Shown here piece by piece: positions 1 through 7,815 of a stretch of DNA of 14,189 nucleotides. The notes below the pieces were generated by a model. The model did no database searches. It was not told the DNA's origin and was given only the letters and a program-made list of their open reading frames with translations. A program made the translations under genes and the position numbers. Location of the stretch: assembly GCA_964647785.1 (NCBI GenBank), contig CAZYJD010000050.1:1-14189 (forward strand), given 5' to 3'. The first letter of the stretch is position 1, and each line of letters begins with the position of its first letter. This DNA comes from CAZYJD01 sp964647785. Lineage in GTDB: Bacteria; Bacteroidota; Bacteroidia; NS11-12g; UBA9320.

Positions 1-1130
1 TCCTTATGATCATCGCGGGCAGCTGCAATGCTCAAAAAGACAAGGAGTTAGCAAATGAGAATCAACCCATGAATACCAAAGATCAATACATTAAAAATCA
101 TCGTAACTTGAACGATGACTTTAAGAAAATGGAAAGTACTGTTTTAGAAAAACACCCTGAGTTCAGCAAGTTCCTTCTAAAAGAAGAAAAATCACTTGCT
201 GAAGAAACGGCCAATGCATTGCAAACCGGCGACTCATTTCCTTTGGTGCAGCTTGCACAGCTGCTAAGTGCAGAGGGCAATGAATTAACCAATGAACTCT
301 CTAAAGGTTATGTGCTCATCAGCTGGACAAGAAGTACACAGCATCCATACAGTCGCTTGGCTATGAAGAACCTTGTGCGTTATTACTTGGATTTTAAAAA
401 AATAGGAGTACCCATTCTCATTTTCGGCGTTGAGCAGAAAAAAGTGTTGGAGGAATTTGCCGAACAAAATGGGCTGGCAGGTGTGCTACGATCCGATTCT
501 AAAAATATACTTGCCGAGGCATGCGGCCTTGCCGATCACGTGAACAGCGAATCGATGTCAGCTGAAGAGAAAATTCTTGACTTTTCTTATGGCCCTGTGC
601 GTTCGGCGGGTTTGACATCGCTGCCCATATCCGCTACGTACTTACTGGATTCAACCGGTAGCATTGTCTGGTCACACATCCCCACCAACTATGGATTTCA
701 GGCCGATTTTCGGGAAGTACTACAAACTACTGCTCGCATAAAATTCAAGGTTGCAGATGGACAGTTCAGTGCATACAACCCTCTGAACAATTTCGAAACA
801 TGGGTGATTGAGCAGAAAGGAACAGAGCGTGCCTATACCGGCGAATACTGGAATGAGAAGGCCAATGGCATTTATGTTTGTCGCAAATGCAACAACCCCC
901 TCTATGTTTCATCCGATAAATTTGACTCGCATTGCGGATGGCCTAGTTTTGATGATGAAATCAGTCATTCGGTGGTGAGAAAACTCGATGCAGATGGCTA
1001 CCGAACCGAAATTCTATGTGCCAACTGCGGTGGTCATCTTGGGCACGTATTTGAGGGCGAAAGATTTACCGAAAAAGACACCCGACATTGTGTTAATTCA
1101 GTTTCGGTGCGCTTTATTCCTAATCAATAA
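1..1130 (+). CDS. msrB: Lipoprotein with cysteine-less peroxiredoxin-like domain fused to MsrB (5' partial)
   Basis: This is a peptide-methionine (R)-S-oxide reductase, predicted to act outside the cytoplasm. The frame is open to the window edge. The first visible ATG (position 6) leaves only six residues before a lipobox-like Cys (IIAGSC), too few for a signal peptide, so the start lies upstream. Numbering is from that ATG. Residues about 75-240 resemble the AhpC/TSA peroxiredoxin-like fold: a strand, then HPYS at 113-116 where the family has CPYC, and a late LPISATYLLD segment matching the cis-Pro strand. Both redox cysteines are therefore absent. Residues about 262-372 are a complete MsrB domain: zinc ligands C292/C295 and C338/C341, the DSHCGWPSF motif with C310, and catalytic C362 in RHCVNS. 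The stop is 14 bp before msrA, so the two are probably one operon. The MsrB assignment is very secure; the role of the N-terminal domain is unknown. Confidence 0.93.
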   Translation, partial: LMIIAGSCNAQKDKELANENQPMNTKDQYIKNHRNLNDDFKKMESTVLEKHPEFSKFLLKEEKSLAEETANALQTGDSFPLVQLAQLLSAEGNELTNELSKGYVLISWTRSTQHPYSRLAMKNLVRYYLDFKKIGVPILIFGVEQKKVLEEFAEQNGLAGVLRSDSKNILAEACGLADHVNSESMSAEEKILDFSYGPVRSAGLTSLPISATYLLDSTGSIVWSHIPTNYGFQADFREVLQTTARIKFKVADGQFSAYNPLNNFETWVIEQKGTERAYTGEYWNEKANGIYVCRKCNNPLYVSSDKFDSHCGWPSFDDEISHSVVRKLDADGYRTEILCANCGGHLGHVFEGERFTEKDTRHCVNSVSVRFIPNQ

Positions 1131-1144
1131 CTGATTTTATCTTT

Positions 1145-1804
1145 ATGAAAATTCCATTTCTGAACATCATTTTTGCGCTAAGCATGGTCACATCATGCGG
1201 CAGCAAGCAAGCCGAATCAAAGAAATCATTAGAAAAGAATACCGTGATGAACCAAAAACCTTTAAATCTTAATCAATATGACTCTGCCACCTTTGGTGCA
1301 GGTTGCTTTTGGTGCGTTGAAGCCATCTATCAAAGCATCAAAGGTGTTGCATTTGTAGAGTCGGGCTACGCCGGTGGACATGTTAACAACCCCACCTACA
1401 AGGAAGTTTGTTCAGGTCTTACAGGCCATGTAGAGGTGGCCCGAATTTGGTTTGATCCGAAAGTGATCTCATTCGAGCAGTTGCTGAAAGTATTTTGGCA
1501 TGTTCACGATCCAACCACCTTGAATAGGCAGGGAAATGATGTTGGGGAGCAATACCGGTCTGTGGTTTTTTACCATTCAGAAGATCAAAAAGCAATCGCA
1601 GAGCAATCACTTGCTGAAACCGATGCCTCGCATCTCTGGGACAGCCCAATTGTGACAGCAATCGAACCATCAACTTCTTATTTTGCAGCAGAAGATTACC
1701 ATCAAAACTACTTCAACAACAATCCCAATCAGGGCTATTGCAGTGTGGTGGTAGCGCCCAAGGTGCGTAAATTCAAAAAAGAATTTGCACATCTGCTCAA
1801 ATGA
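1145..1804 (+). CDS. msrA: Peptide-methionine (S)-S-oxide reductase MsrA, lipoprotein form
   Basis: This enzyme reduces the S-epimer of methionine sulfoxide and so complements the upstream MsrB. The 219-residue protein starts with a lipoprotein signal peptide (two hydrophobic stretches ending MVTSC, lipid Cys18) followed by a polar linker to about residue 45. The catalytic motif GCFWC is at residues 53-57, with C54 the expected nucleophile. Family motifs follow: GYAGG at 74-78, HVEV at 95-98, HDPTT at 121-125 and EQYRS at 135-139. C199 in the C-terminal GYC segment is a plausible resolving cysteine. No Shine-Dalgarno sequence precedes the ATG, which is usual in Bacteroidota. The short 14-bp gap suggests co-transcription with msrB. 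The lipoprotein signal predicts anchoring in the periplasm or at an outer-membrane face rather than cytoplasmic action. Confidence 0.96.
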   Translation: MKIPFLNIIFALSMVTSCGSKQAESKKSLEKNTVMNQKPLNLNQYDSATFGAGCFWCVEAIYQSIKGVAFVESGYAGGHVNNPTYKEVCSGLTGHVEVARIWFDPKVISFEQLLKVFWHVHDPTTLNRQGNDVGEQYRSVVFYHSEDQKAIAEQSLAETDASHLWDSPIVTAIEPSTSYFAAEDYHQNYFNNNPNQGYCSVVVAPKVRKFKKEFAHLLK

Positions 1805-1829
1805 TCACAAGAAATAGAGCAATAAAAAA

Positions 1830-1845
1830 GCCGCCCGAGGGCGGC
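1830..1845. terminator. Bidirectional hairpin between convergent genes
   Basis: There is a perfect 7-bp GC-only inverted repeat, GCCGCCC / GGGCGGC, with a two-base centre (in practice a shorter stem with a larger loop). It lies between the end of msrA and the end of the convergent azurin-like gene. Read on the minus strand it is followed by six T residues, a classic intrinsic terminator for the azurin-like gene. Read on the plus strand it is followed by CTCTTCATC, a weaker U-tract, but it probably also ends the msr transcript. Confidence 0.8.
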
Positions 1846-1868
1846 CTCTTCATCAATTTATTTCAAAT

Positions 1869-2372
1869 TTACTCTACAATAAAATCGCCTTGCATGAATT
1901 TGTAATGGCCCGGGAACGTGCAAATGAATTTGTATGTTCCCAGATCGGGCGCATCAAACTCAATGGTTTCTGACTCACCAGGACCCAGCACTTTGGTGTA
2001 AACAACAACCTCTGCGTAGCGCTCTCTGGGTTGATAATCATTATCAACGGCCTTGATGGCATCCATCGCATAGGCATCCACATCCGTATCTGCCTCAAGC
2101 AGGGTCCAATTGTGCCCCATGGCTTCCTTGGGCATCATCCCTACATTTTTCAAAGTCAGTTTAACGCGGCTTCCCACAGGAACAGACATGGTTTCCAAGT
2201 CATAACGCATGGAATCATTTGCCTCAATGGTCAACTCAACGGTTTCTTGCGTTTTGATCACTTCTTCTGTATTTCCGGTGTCATCAGATGCCTTTTCTTT
2301 TTCAGTCGATCCACCACAAGAACCGAGAAAGAGCCCCGCAGCAAGCGTAAATATCAAGTACTTTGTTTTCAT
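1869..2372 (-). CDS. Azurin/plastocyanin-like type 1 copper lipoprotein
   Basis: This is a predicted blue-copper electron carrier anchored outside the cytoplasm. From the chosen ATG (MKTKYL) it has 167 residues. A lipoprotein signal peptide ends LFLGSC (lipid Cys19), followed by an acidic, low-complexity linker to about residue 42. The cupredoxin domain spans about 43-167. The azurin copper site is intact: H87 in MGHNW, then C151, H156 and M160 in CTFPGHYKFM. In-frame ATGs at 2378 and 2381 would add only two or three residues, and a GTG at 2396 is less likely. A separate transcript from the upstream lipoprotein gene is possible, since the gap is 97 bp, though I see no exact TAnnTTTG box. The hairpin just after its stop supplies a terminator. 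Family is secure; the redox partner is unknown. Confidence 0.92.
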   Translation of the reverse strand: MKTKYLIFTLAAGLFLGSCGGSTEKEKASDDTGNTEEVIKTQETVELTIEANDSMRYDLETMSVPVGSRVKLTLKNVGMMPKEAMGHNWTLLEADTDVDAYAMDAIKAVDNDYQPRERYAEVVVYTKVLGPGESETIEFDAPDLGTYKFICTFPGHYKFMQGDFIVE

Positions 2373-2469
2373 AATCATCATTTTAAATAGTAACACAAAG
2401 GAGAACCTAATGTTCCTGAACTAAAAATGATATTTGACAGCTTGCCTGCAGCCTTAGAGGCCTCAGCAA

Positions 2470-3156
2470 TTATCGAAGAAGTACGTCAAGCGGCAATTCG
2501 TTACGCTCTATTCTTCGGGTTTTCTTAGAGAGTACATTCATTTCGAGGTACTGCACCGCACTGCCCTTGGTGATTTGGATGTACACCAATCCGCCGCGCT
2601 CGCTCAGTTTTTCGTTGTTGTTCACCACCGCCGACCATTTGCCACTTTCATCCACATCCGTAATGATGGTTTTACCTGATCCATCGTCGATTTTAACGGT
2701 AGACCCCACAGAGGCATCTCCACTTACCGTAATTCGGGTGGTTGCATCGCCCGTTACCGACTGGAAGTTCAAGATACTGCTGGTGAGGGTCACCGGCACT
2801 TTTTCCTTCTCTGAAATGGTGTATATGGTTCTTTGAATGCGCGACAGTTGCACCATATCGTTGATTGCTTCTGAAAGAATAACAAAGCCGAAAGCTTTTT
2901 CAGAGCCCCCGAGCACTTTAACCTCAGCAGCAGTCATTCTTTGTATGGATTGCGGAGGAATTTGAATGCGCGTTTCTATTTCCTGTATAATCATATTGCC
3001 CGTTTCAGGGGTAATATCTTCAATGATGTAATAGGTTTTCACCCCCCACTCCGGAATGCCCATGGGGTTGCTTTGCCCCAATTCATTGAATAAGGCACAG
3101 GAAGGGGTCATCAGCAACACAGCTGAAAAGAAAATCAAGGAAAGGGTGCGGAACAT
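2470..3156 (-). CDS. Uncharacterised lipoprotein with a possible bacterial Ig-like domain
   Basis: I do not recognise a named family. From the ATG at 3156 the 228-residue product has a strong lipoprotein signal peptide ending LLMTPSC (lipid Cys20). The region about 35-135 is mixed, with no motif I can name. Residues about 138-207 read like a bacterial Ig-like beta-sandwich: a GDAS..GSTVKI strand pair, then D.SGKWSAVV. The C-terminus is basic then hydrophobic. The frame stays open for another 40 codons to an ATG at 3276, only 13 bp after the kdtA stop. That extension is hydrophobic and would bury the lipoprotein signal, so I chose 3156. A promoter-like TAAATTGG (7 of 8 to TAnnTTTG) lies a few bases upstream of 3156 and supports this choice weakly. 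Confidence 0.75.
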   Translation of the reverse strand: MFRTLSLIFFSAVLLMTPSCALFNELGQSNPMGIPEWGVKTYYIIEDITPETGNMIIQEIETRIQIPPQSIQRMTAAEVKVLGGSEKAFGFVILSEAINDMVQLSRIQRTIYTISEKEKVPVTLTSSILNFQSVTGDATTRITVSGDASVGSTVKIDDGSGKTIITDVDESGKWSAVVNNNEKLSERGGLVYIQITKGSAVQYLEMNVLSKKTRRIERNELPLDVLLR

Positions 3157-3289
3157 TGGTACCAATTTAATTCTGGAAATAAAGGATTGAACAAAAAGCG
3201 AAATTACATACGATCCAATGAGCAGGGATGAAAAAAGAAACCACAGCAGGTGCCAAACGTACAGAATTAGATACAATTCAAAGAAAAAC

Positions 3290-4513
3290 TCAGTTGAAGA
3301 TTTTCTCTACTATCTTGAGTGAAATGGAAGTGTTCTCATCCCAATTTTCTGCCCCTTGAAGAAAGACTTGATCCATTAGGCATGCTTGAAACTGCTTAGG
3401 GTTATCAACTTTTTTCAAAGATCCCTTGCGCTCGAATTGTTGCGCTTCCTCAAAACGTTCAGTCTTCGGCCCCGTAATCACAGGAACCCCGAATGCAAGG
3501 GGCTCCAGTATGTTATGCAACTTACCGCTGAAACCACCACCGATCAATGCCAAATCTGCATATAAATAAGACTTCGATAAAAGGCCCACCGTATCTATGA
3601 TGTACACCCTCGACTCTCCTTCATAGTGTGGATTATCCGACCAAAAAACAGGTTCAAATTCTTTGAATACATGTTTGAGCTCTGCCTTCCTACCCCCCCC
3701 GAATTCATGGGGGAAAATGGCCAATTTCCATCCGGGAACTTGGTGTAAGGCCTCTGCCAATAATTTTTCTTCTGCCGGCCAGGTACTCCCGCCTATTAAC
3801 AAATGGTGATTCTTTTTGTAATTGGCTATACATTCTACTGCGTCTTTTTTCCGAGCAATTTCAGTTACCCTTTCAAAGCGCAAATCTCCCGTGGTACTTA
3901 CCTGATCAACTCCATAGCTACTTAGCAAATTTTGAGAATCTTGGTATTGTACGAAAATGTGTTCAAAGGTTTTTAGTCCTTCCAAAAACAGGCTATTTCT
4001 TTTGAAGAATCGTTGACCCGGCCTAAAAACAGCATTGACCAAAAACATAGAGATGCCACGTTTGGAGCCTTCAAACAAATAATTCAGCCAGATTTCGTAC
4101 TTGATGAAAATAGCACTTTCCGGATGGAGGATGGTCAACCACTCACATGCGTTGTCTCTGGTGTCTGCAGGTAGATAGAAAACGGCATCAGCCCAGGCGG
4201 CATTCTTGCATCGTTCATAGCCCGAAGGCGAGTAAAAACTCAATAGAATTTGTACTTCCGGATGCTTATTATGCATGGCTTTCATCAACGGCACAGCCAT
4301 TTCATATTCACCAAGAGAAGCAGCGTGTATCCAGCAAAGATTCCCGGGATTCTCCTCACGCCAATTGCGGAGCTCATTTTTCCAATTGTGAAGCCCGCTC
4401 ATCCGTTTTTTGGCTTTTGGATGTCCAAAAACGGCTGCCAAATGCTCCAGCAGAGCATAGCCGCCTATACCCAGCTGATAAAGTGCAAGCTTAATCGTCA
4501 AAGAAAATTTCAT
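3290..4513 (-). CDS. kdtA: 3-deoxy-D-manno-octulosonic acid (Kdo) transferase
   Basis: This enzyme (KdtA/WaaA) transfers Kdo from CMP-Kdo to lipid A precursor at the cytoplasmic face of the inner membrane, the step that begins the LPS core. The product is 407 residues from the ATG at 4513. It has a hydrophobic N-terminal anchor (about 5-30), the acceptor-side motif ASLGEYE (65-71) holding the family's catalytic Glu, and a YEIWLN motif (about 139-144). The GT-B C-terminal half carries GGGFSGKLHNILEP and FGVPVITGP, the donor-site signature. An in-frame ATG at 4591 would add 26 cysteine-rich residues with no family resemblance and a 101-bp overlap with the upstream gene, so 4513 is preferred. 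Even so the start overlaps the end of the outer-membrane protein gene by 23 bp, which suggests translational coupling. Confidence 0.93.
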   Translation of the reverse strand: MKFSLTIKLALYQLGIGGYALLEHLAAVFGHPKAKKRMSGLHNWKNELRNWREENPGNLCWIHAASLGEYEMAVPLMKAMHNKHPEVQILLSFYSPSGYERCKNAAWADAVFYLPADTRDNACEWLTILHPESAIFIKYEIWLNYLFEGSKRGISMFLVNAVFRPGQRFFKRNSLFLEGLKTFEHIFVQYQDSQNLLSSYGVDQVSTTGDLRFERVTEIARKKDAVECIANYKKNHHLLIGGSTWPAEEKLLAEALHQVPGWKLAIFPHEFGGGRKAELKHVFKEFEPVFWSDNPHYEGESRVYIIDTVGLLSKSYLYADLALIGGGFSGKLHNILEPLAFGVPVITGPKTERFEEAQQFERKGSLKKVDNPKQFQACLMDQVFLQGAENWDENTSISLKIVEKIFN

Positions 4514-5261
4514 CTTCAGCAGCCTTGGTATATACCGGCAAAAGGAGTGACACCCGCAAGCCCGAGAACATATCTCGACGCTTCGTATCATCTGCCTGCA
4601 TTAAATCCGTATCCCAACTTCTCCAACTTTGGGTAAAGGCTTCAGCCAATTCCATCCCCACCCTAAAGTTGATACGCTTTCTCGGATCGAGATACTGGTA
4701 GCCCGCCCATTGCCTGAGTGCCAACCCCCCGGTTAAACGATCGTATCCCTTCAAATAATCATCCTGCAATTGCGGAATGGTGGTTCTGGATGACAATACA
4801 AAAATCTTGTGCCAATAAACACCAAGTCCGGCTTCAATAAAAATTCCGCTATTGGCGTTGTTTTCTTTCAATGGAAAAATCTTAGCCACATTGGCACTCA
4901 GCAGTTGCCCTCGTTGGTGAATTCTTACCACACTGTATTGCCCATTTGCATCTATGATTTGGCCTTCACTGTTCCGCAGTCCATCGAGAATGTTGTTCTC
5001 TTTCACATTATCGCCAAACTGCCATTGATAATCCAAGCCGAATTGCCAGTTTTGTTTCGTTTTATATTGGGTATGGATGGCAAGAGCAGTGAAAGCTCCA
5101 AATCGATCATTCAGGTCGCCCAAAGGCTGACAAACAGCATAATTCACACCAATTAAATACCCTTGTTGTGCCTCAAAACCTGTAAAACGGATGTCCTGGG
5201 CGCTGATTTTCGTAACCGCTAAAAGCAAGTAAAAAATGAGGAATGAAATTTTTCTTCTCAT
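4491..5261 (-). CDS. Predicted outer-membrane beta-barrel protein
   Basis: I cannot assign a named family. The 256-residue product has a clean Sec signal peptide (MRRK, then a hydrophobic core, cleavage expected near ISAQ at 19-22). The mature part shows alternating polar/aromatic strands typical of a small outer-membrane barrel: GYLIGVNY, LAIHTQY, WQFGLDYQWQF, GIFIEAGLGVYW and, near the end, GLRVSLLLPVY. A short acidic tail follows the last strand. It is the first gene of a minus-strand unit and overlaps kdtA by 23 bp, so the barrel and the LPS enzyme are probably made together. A promoter box TAAGTTTG sits five bases before the ATG. Envelope localisation is well supported; the function is not known. 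Confidence 0.82.
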   Translation of the reverse strand: MRRKISFLIFYLLLAVTKISAQDIRFTGFEAQQGYLIGVNYAVCQPLGDLNDRFGAFTALAIHTQYKTKQNWQFGLDYQWQFGDNVKENNILDGLRNSEGQIIDANGQYSVVRIHQRGQLLSANVAKIFPLKENNANSGIFIEAGLGVYWHKIFVLSSRTTIPQLQDDYLKGYDRLTGGLALRQWAGYQYLDPRKRINFRVGMELAEAFTQSWRSWDTDLMQADDTKRRDMFSGLRVSLLLPVYTKAAEDEIFFDD

Positions 5262-5266
5262 TGATG

Positions 5267-5274
5267 CAAACTTA
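5267..5274 (-). promoter_or_regulatory. Bacteroidota -7 box before the outer-membrane protein gene
   Basis: Minus-strand TAAGTTTG is an exact match to the TAnnTTTG consensus and ends five bases before the ATG at 5261. Transcription would therefore start at or next to the start codon. I found no TTG at the usual -33 distance, so this rests on the -7 box and its position alone. Confidence 0.55.
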
Positions 5275-5343
5275 GTCCAGATTCGTCAAAGTAATAATAT
5301 TGCTCTCCAAGTCGCGAGAACCATTACAAAGCACTGAAAAGAT

Positions 5344-5351
5344 TAAGTTTG
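5344..5351 (+). promoter_or_regulatory. Bacteroidota -7 box before the aminotransferase operon
   Basis: TAAGTTTG is an exact match to TAnnTTTG and ends 11 bases before the ATG at 5363. It argues against the in-frame TTG at 5300 as the start, because that codon would lie upstream of the transcript. No well-spaced -33 TTG is visible. It is divergent from the box at 5267-5274, 69 bp away. Confidence 0.55.
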
Positions 5352-5362
5352 CAAGCGAGTAT

Positions 5363-6490
5363 ATGGAAAAAATCCAAATGGTGGATTTGCAGCGACAGTA
5401 CGCAACCATCAAAGAAGAGATAGACCAGGCCATTCATTCGGTGATTGAAAGCGCCCGATTCATTAAAGGGCCTGAAGTGCTGCATTTTGCAGAAGAACTG
5501 GCTACTTGGCTTGGGGTTAAACATGTCATTCCTTGTGCAAATGGAACCGATGCACTGCAAATTGCCATGATGGCACTTGGATTGAAACCCGGCGATGAAG
5601 TGATTACCGCCAGCTTTACTTATGTGGCCACTGCCGAAGTAATCGGTTTGCTCGGCCTCACACCCGTATTGGTTGATGTGGATCCAAAAACTTTTAACAT
5701 CGATGTTAATCAATTGGCAGAGGCCATAGGACCAAAAACCAAGGCCATTGTACCGGTGCATCTGTTCGGACAAAGCGCGAATATGGAACCCATCATGCAA
5801 CTTGCTAAGCAGCACGGTTTGTATGTGATTGAAGATACCGCTCAGGCCATTGGCTCGAAATACACCTTTAGCAATGGAACAGTTCAATCTGCGGGCACCA
5901 TTGGTCACTTTGGAACCACCAGTTTCTTTCCCTCCAAGAACTTAGGCTGTTATGGAGATGGTGGCGCTTTGATGACCAATGACGATGAACTGGCCAAAAA
6001 AGCAGCGATGATTGCCAATCACGGGCAATCCGTTCAATACGTGCACGATTTGATTGGGGTCAACTCAAGACTTGATGCGCTTCAGGCTGCTATTCTCCGT
6101 GTAAAGCTGAAAAATCTTGATCAGTATACACAAGCCAGACAGCTGGTAGCAAAAAGGTACAATGAGGCCTTTCAAGGTTTGCCTCAAATCACCACCCCTT
6201 ATCTGGCTGATAACAGCACCCACGTATATCATCAGTATACCTTGCAGCTGAATGGGTCTGATCGAGAAGAAATGAAAAAATGGTTGGCAGAGCAAGGAAT
6301 TCCGAGCATGGTCTATTATCCGCTGCCATTGCATCATCAAAAAGCATTTAGCAATAGTAGATACGAAGCTGATAAGCTCAAGATTACCGAGGACTTATGC
6401 AGCAGGGTGCTATCTTTGCCCATGAGTCCGAATCTGGACACAGAACAACAGAATTATATCATTCAAAAAATCAAAGAATACCTGAAATGA
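5363..6490 (+). CDS. DegT/DnrJ/EryC1/StrS-family sugar aminotransferase, WbpE-like
   Basis: This is a PLP-dependent aminotransferase that adds an amino group to a keto nucleotide sugar, usually from glutamate. The 375-residue product has the family layout: MVDLQRQY start, RFIKGPEV at 32-39, CANGTDALQI at 58-67 (phosphate-binding region), EDTAQ at 157-161 with D158 for the pyridine nitrogen, and FFPSKNLGCYGDGGA at 188-202 with K192 as the Schiff-base lysine. It resembles Pseudomonas WbpE, which aminates UDP-3-keto-GlcNAcA. A WbpD-like acetyltransferase lies 3 kb downstream, which fits that route; other 3-amino or 4-amino sugar substrates remain possible. The ATG at 5363 is chosen because homology begins there. 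The stop overlaps the ugd start (ATGA). Confidence 0.93.
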   Translation: MEKIQMVDLQRQYATIKEEIDQAIHSVIESARFIKGPEVLHFAEELATWLGVKHVIPCANGTDALQIAMMALGLKPGDEVITASFTYVATAEVIGLLGLTPVLVDVDPKTFNIDVNQLAEAIGPKTKAIVPVHLFGQSANMEPIMQLAKQHGLYVIEDTAQAIGSKYTFSNGTVQSAGTIGHFGTTSFFPSKNLGCYGDGGALMTNDDELAKKAAMIANHGQSVQYVHDLIGVNSRLDALQAAILRVKLKNLDQYTQARQLVAKRYNEAFQGLPQITTPYLADNSTHVYHQYTLQLNGSDREEMKKWLAEQGIPSMVYYPLPLHHQKAFSNSRYEADKLKITEDLCSRVLSLPMSPNLDTEQQNYIIQKIKEYLK

Positions 6491-7815
6491 AAATTGCCGT
6501 AGTTGGAACGGGTTATGTTGGTTTGGTAACAGGTACCTGCCTCGCTGAAGTGGGTACGGAAGTTTCCTGCATTGACATCGACGAAAAAAAGATTGAAGGC
6601 CTAAAACAAGGGATCATGCCCATTTACGAGCCCGGCCTTGAAGAAATGGTGCTTCGCAATTACAAAAAAGGCAAATTGCATTTCACCACTTCATTGGCTG
6701 AAGGCATCAAGGATGCTGATGTTGCATTTATTGCAGTAGGCACTCCACCGGATGAAGACGGTAGCGCCGATTTAAAATACGTTTTGGCCGTAGCTAGAGA
6801 AATAGGTCGTCATATGAACAGCTATGGCGTGATTGTTACCAAAAGTACCGTACCCGTTGGGACCGCTGAAAAAGTGCGTCAGGCGGTACAGGAAGAACTG
6901 GATAAAAGAGGCGCAGATATTCCTTACGACATTGCCTCCAACCCCGAATTTCTCAAAGAAGGTGCTGCCATTGATGATTTCATGAAACCTGACCGAATTG
7001 TGGTTGGTGTGGATTCAGAGAAAGCCGAAGAAGTGATGCGGAGGCTGTATAAGCCATTTATTCTCAATGGCCATCCTCTGATTTTCATGGACATCCCCTC
7101 GGCAGAAATGACCAAGTACGCCGCCAATGCAATGCTGGCAACCCGCATCAGCTTTATGAATGACATCGCCAACTTATGCGAGATCATGGGGGCAGATGTA
7201 AACAAGGTAAGGCAGGGAATTGGCAGTGATCCGCGTATCGGAAGCCGTTTCATTTATGCCGGTATTGGTTACGGAGGATCCTGCTTTCCAAAAGATGTGA
7301 AAGCATTGATCAAAACCGCCAGGGAAAATGGATACCGCATGCGCTTGCTGGAAAGTGTAGAGGATGTAAATGATGACCAAAAATCGGTGCTCTTTGGCAA
7401 GTTGATGAACTACTTCAATGGCGACCTTAAAGGCAAAACCATTGCCATGTGGGGTTTGAGTTTCAAACCCAATACCGATGATATGCGCGAAGCCCCTTCA
7501 CTGGTGCTGATCGATAAAATATTGGCTGAAGGAGGAAAGGTTCAGGCCTATGATCCCGTTGCCACCCATGAGGCTCAAAGAATCATCGGTGATAAGATCA
7601 CTTATACCGAAGAACCTTATGAAGCGCTGAATAATGCGGATGCCCTGATGCTCATTACCGAATGGTCGGAATTCAAACTTCCTGATTACGATGCAATCAG
7701 TGTACGATTGAAAAACAAGGTGATTTTCGACGGGCGGAATGTGTACGATCGCAAGGAAATGCAGTCGCTCGGATTTGATTACTTCTGTATAGGCCTTAAA
7801 AACGGACAGATATGA
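6487..7815 (+). CDS. ugd: UDP-glucose 6-dehydrogenase
   Basis: This enzyme oxidises UDP-glucose to UDP-glucuronate with two NAD+ in the cytoplasm. The 442-residue product has the full family pattern: the NAD-binding GTGYVGLVTG at 7-16, TKSTVPVGT at 118-126, SNPEFLKEG at 151-159, K210 in AEMTKYAANA, and GYGGSCFPKD at 261-270 with catalytic C266. A C-terminal UDP-binding domain follows (SFKPNTDDMREAPS at 325-338). The start is the ATG within the ATGA overlap with the aminotransferase; the open frame upstream lacks homology. It is followed by another ATGA overlap with a UDP-glucuronate decarboxylase, which makes UDP-glucose the most likely substrate rather than UDP-GlcNAc. Confidence 0.96.
   Translation: MKIAVVGTGYVGLVTGTCLAEVGTEVSCIDIDEKKIEGLKQGIMPIYEPGLEEMVLRNYKKGKLHFTTSLAEGIKDADVAFIAVGTPPDEDGSADLKYVLAVAREIGRHMNSYGVIVTKSTVPVGTAEKVRQAVQEELDKRGADIPYDIASNPEFLKEGAAIDDFMKPDRIVVGVDSEKAEEVMRRLYKPFILNGHPLIFMDIPSAEMTKYAANAMLATRISFMNDIANLCEIMGADVNKVRQGIGSDPRIGSRFIYAGIGYGGSCFPKDVKALIKTARENGYRMRLLESVEDVNDDQKSVLFGKLMNYFNGDLKGKTIAMWGLSFKPNTDDMREAPSLVLIDKILAEGGKVQAYDPVATHEAQRIIGDKITYTEEPYEALNNADALMLITEWSEFKLPDYDAISVRLKNKVIFDGRNVYDRKEMQSLGFDYFCIGLKNGQI

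Noticed and set aside
4514..4591. An N-terminal extension of the Kdo transferase from the ATG at 4591
   Set aside because: The extra 26 residues lack family resemblance and would overlap the outer-membrane protein gene by 101 bp; the ATG at 4513 matches the usual N-terminus.
5324..5908. A 194-codon minus-strand open frame opposite the aminotransferase
   Set aside because: It is antisense to clearly conserved PLP-enzyme sequence and has a shadow-like composition.
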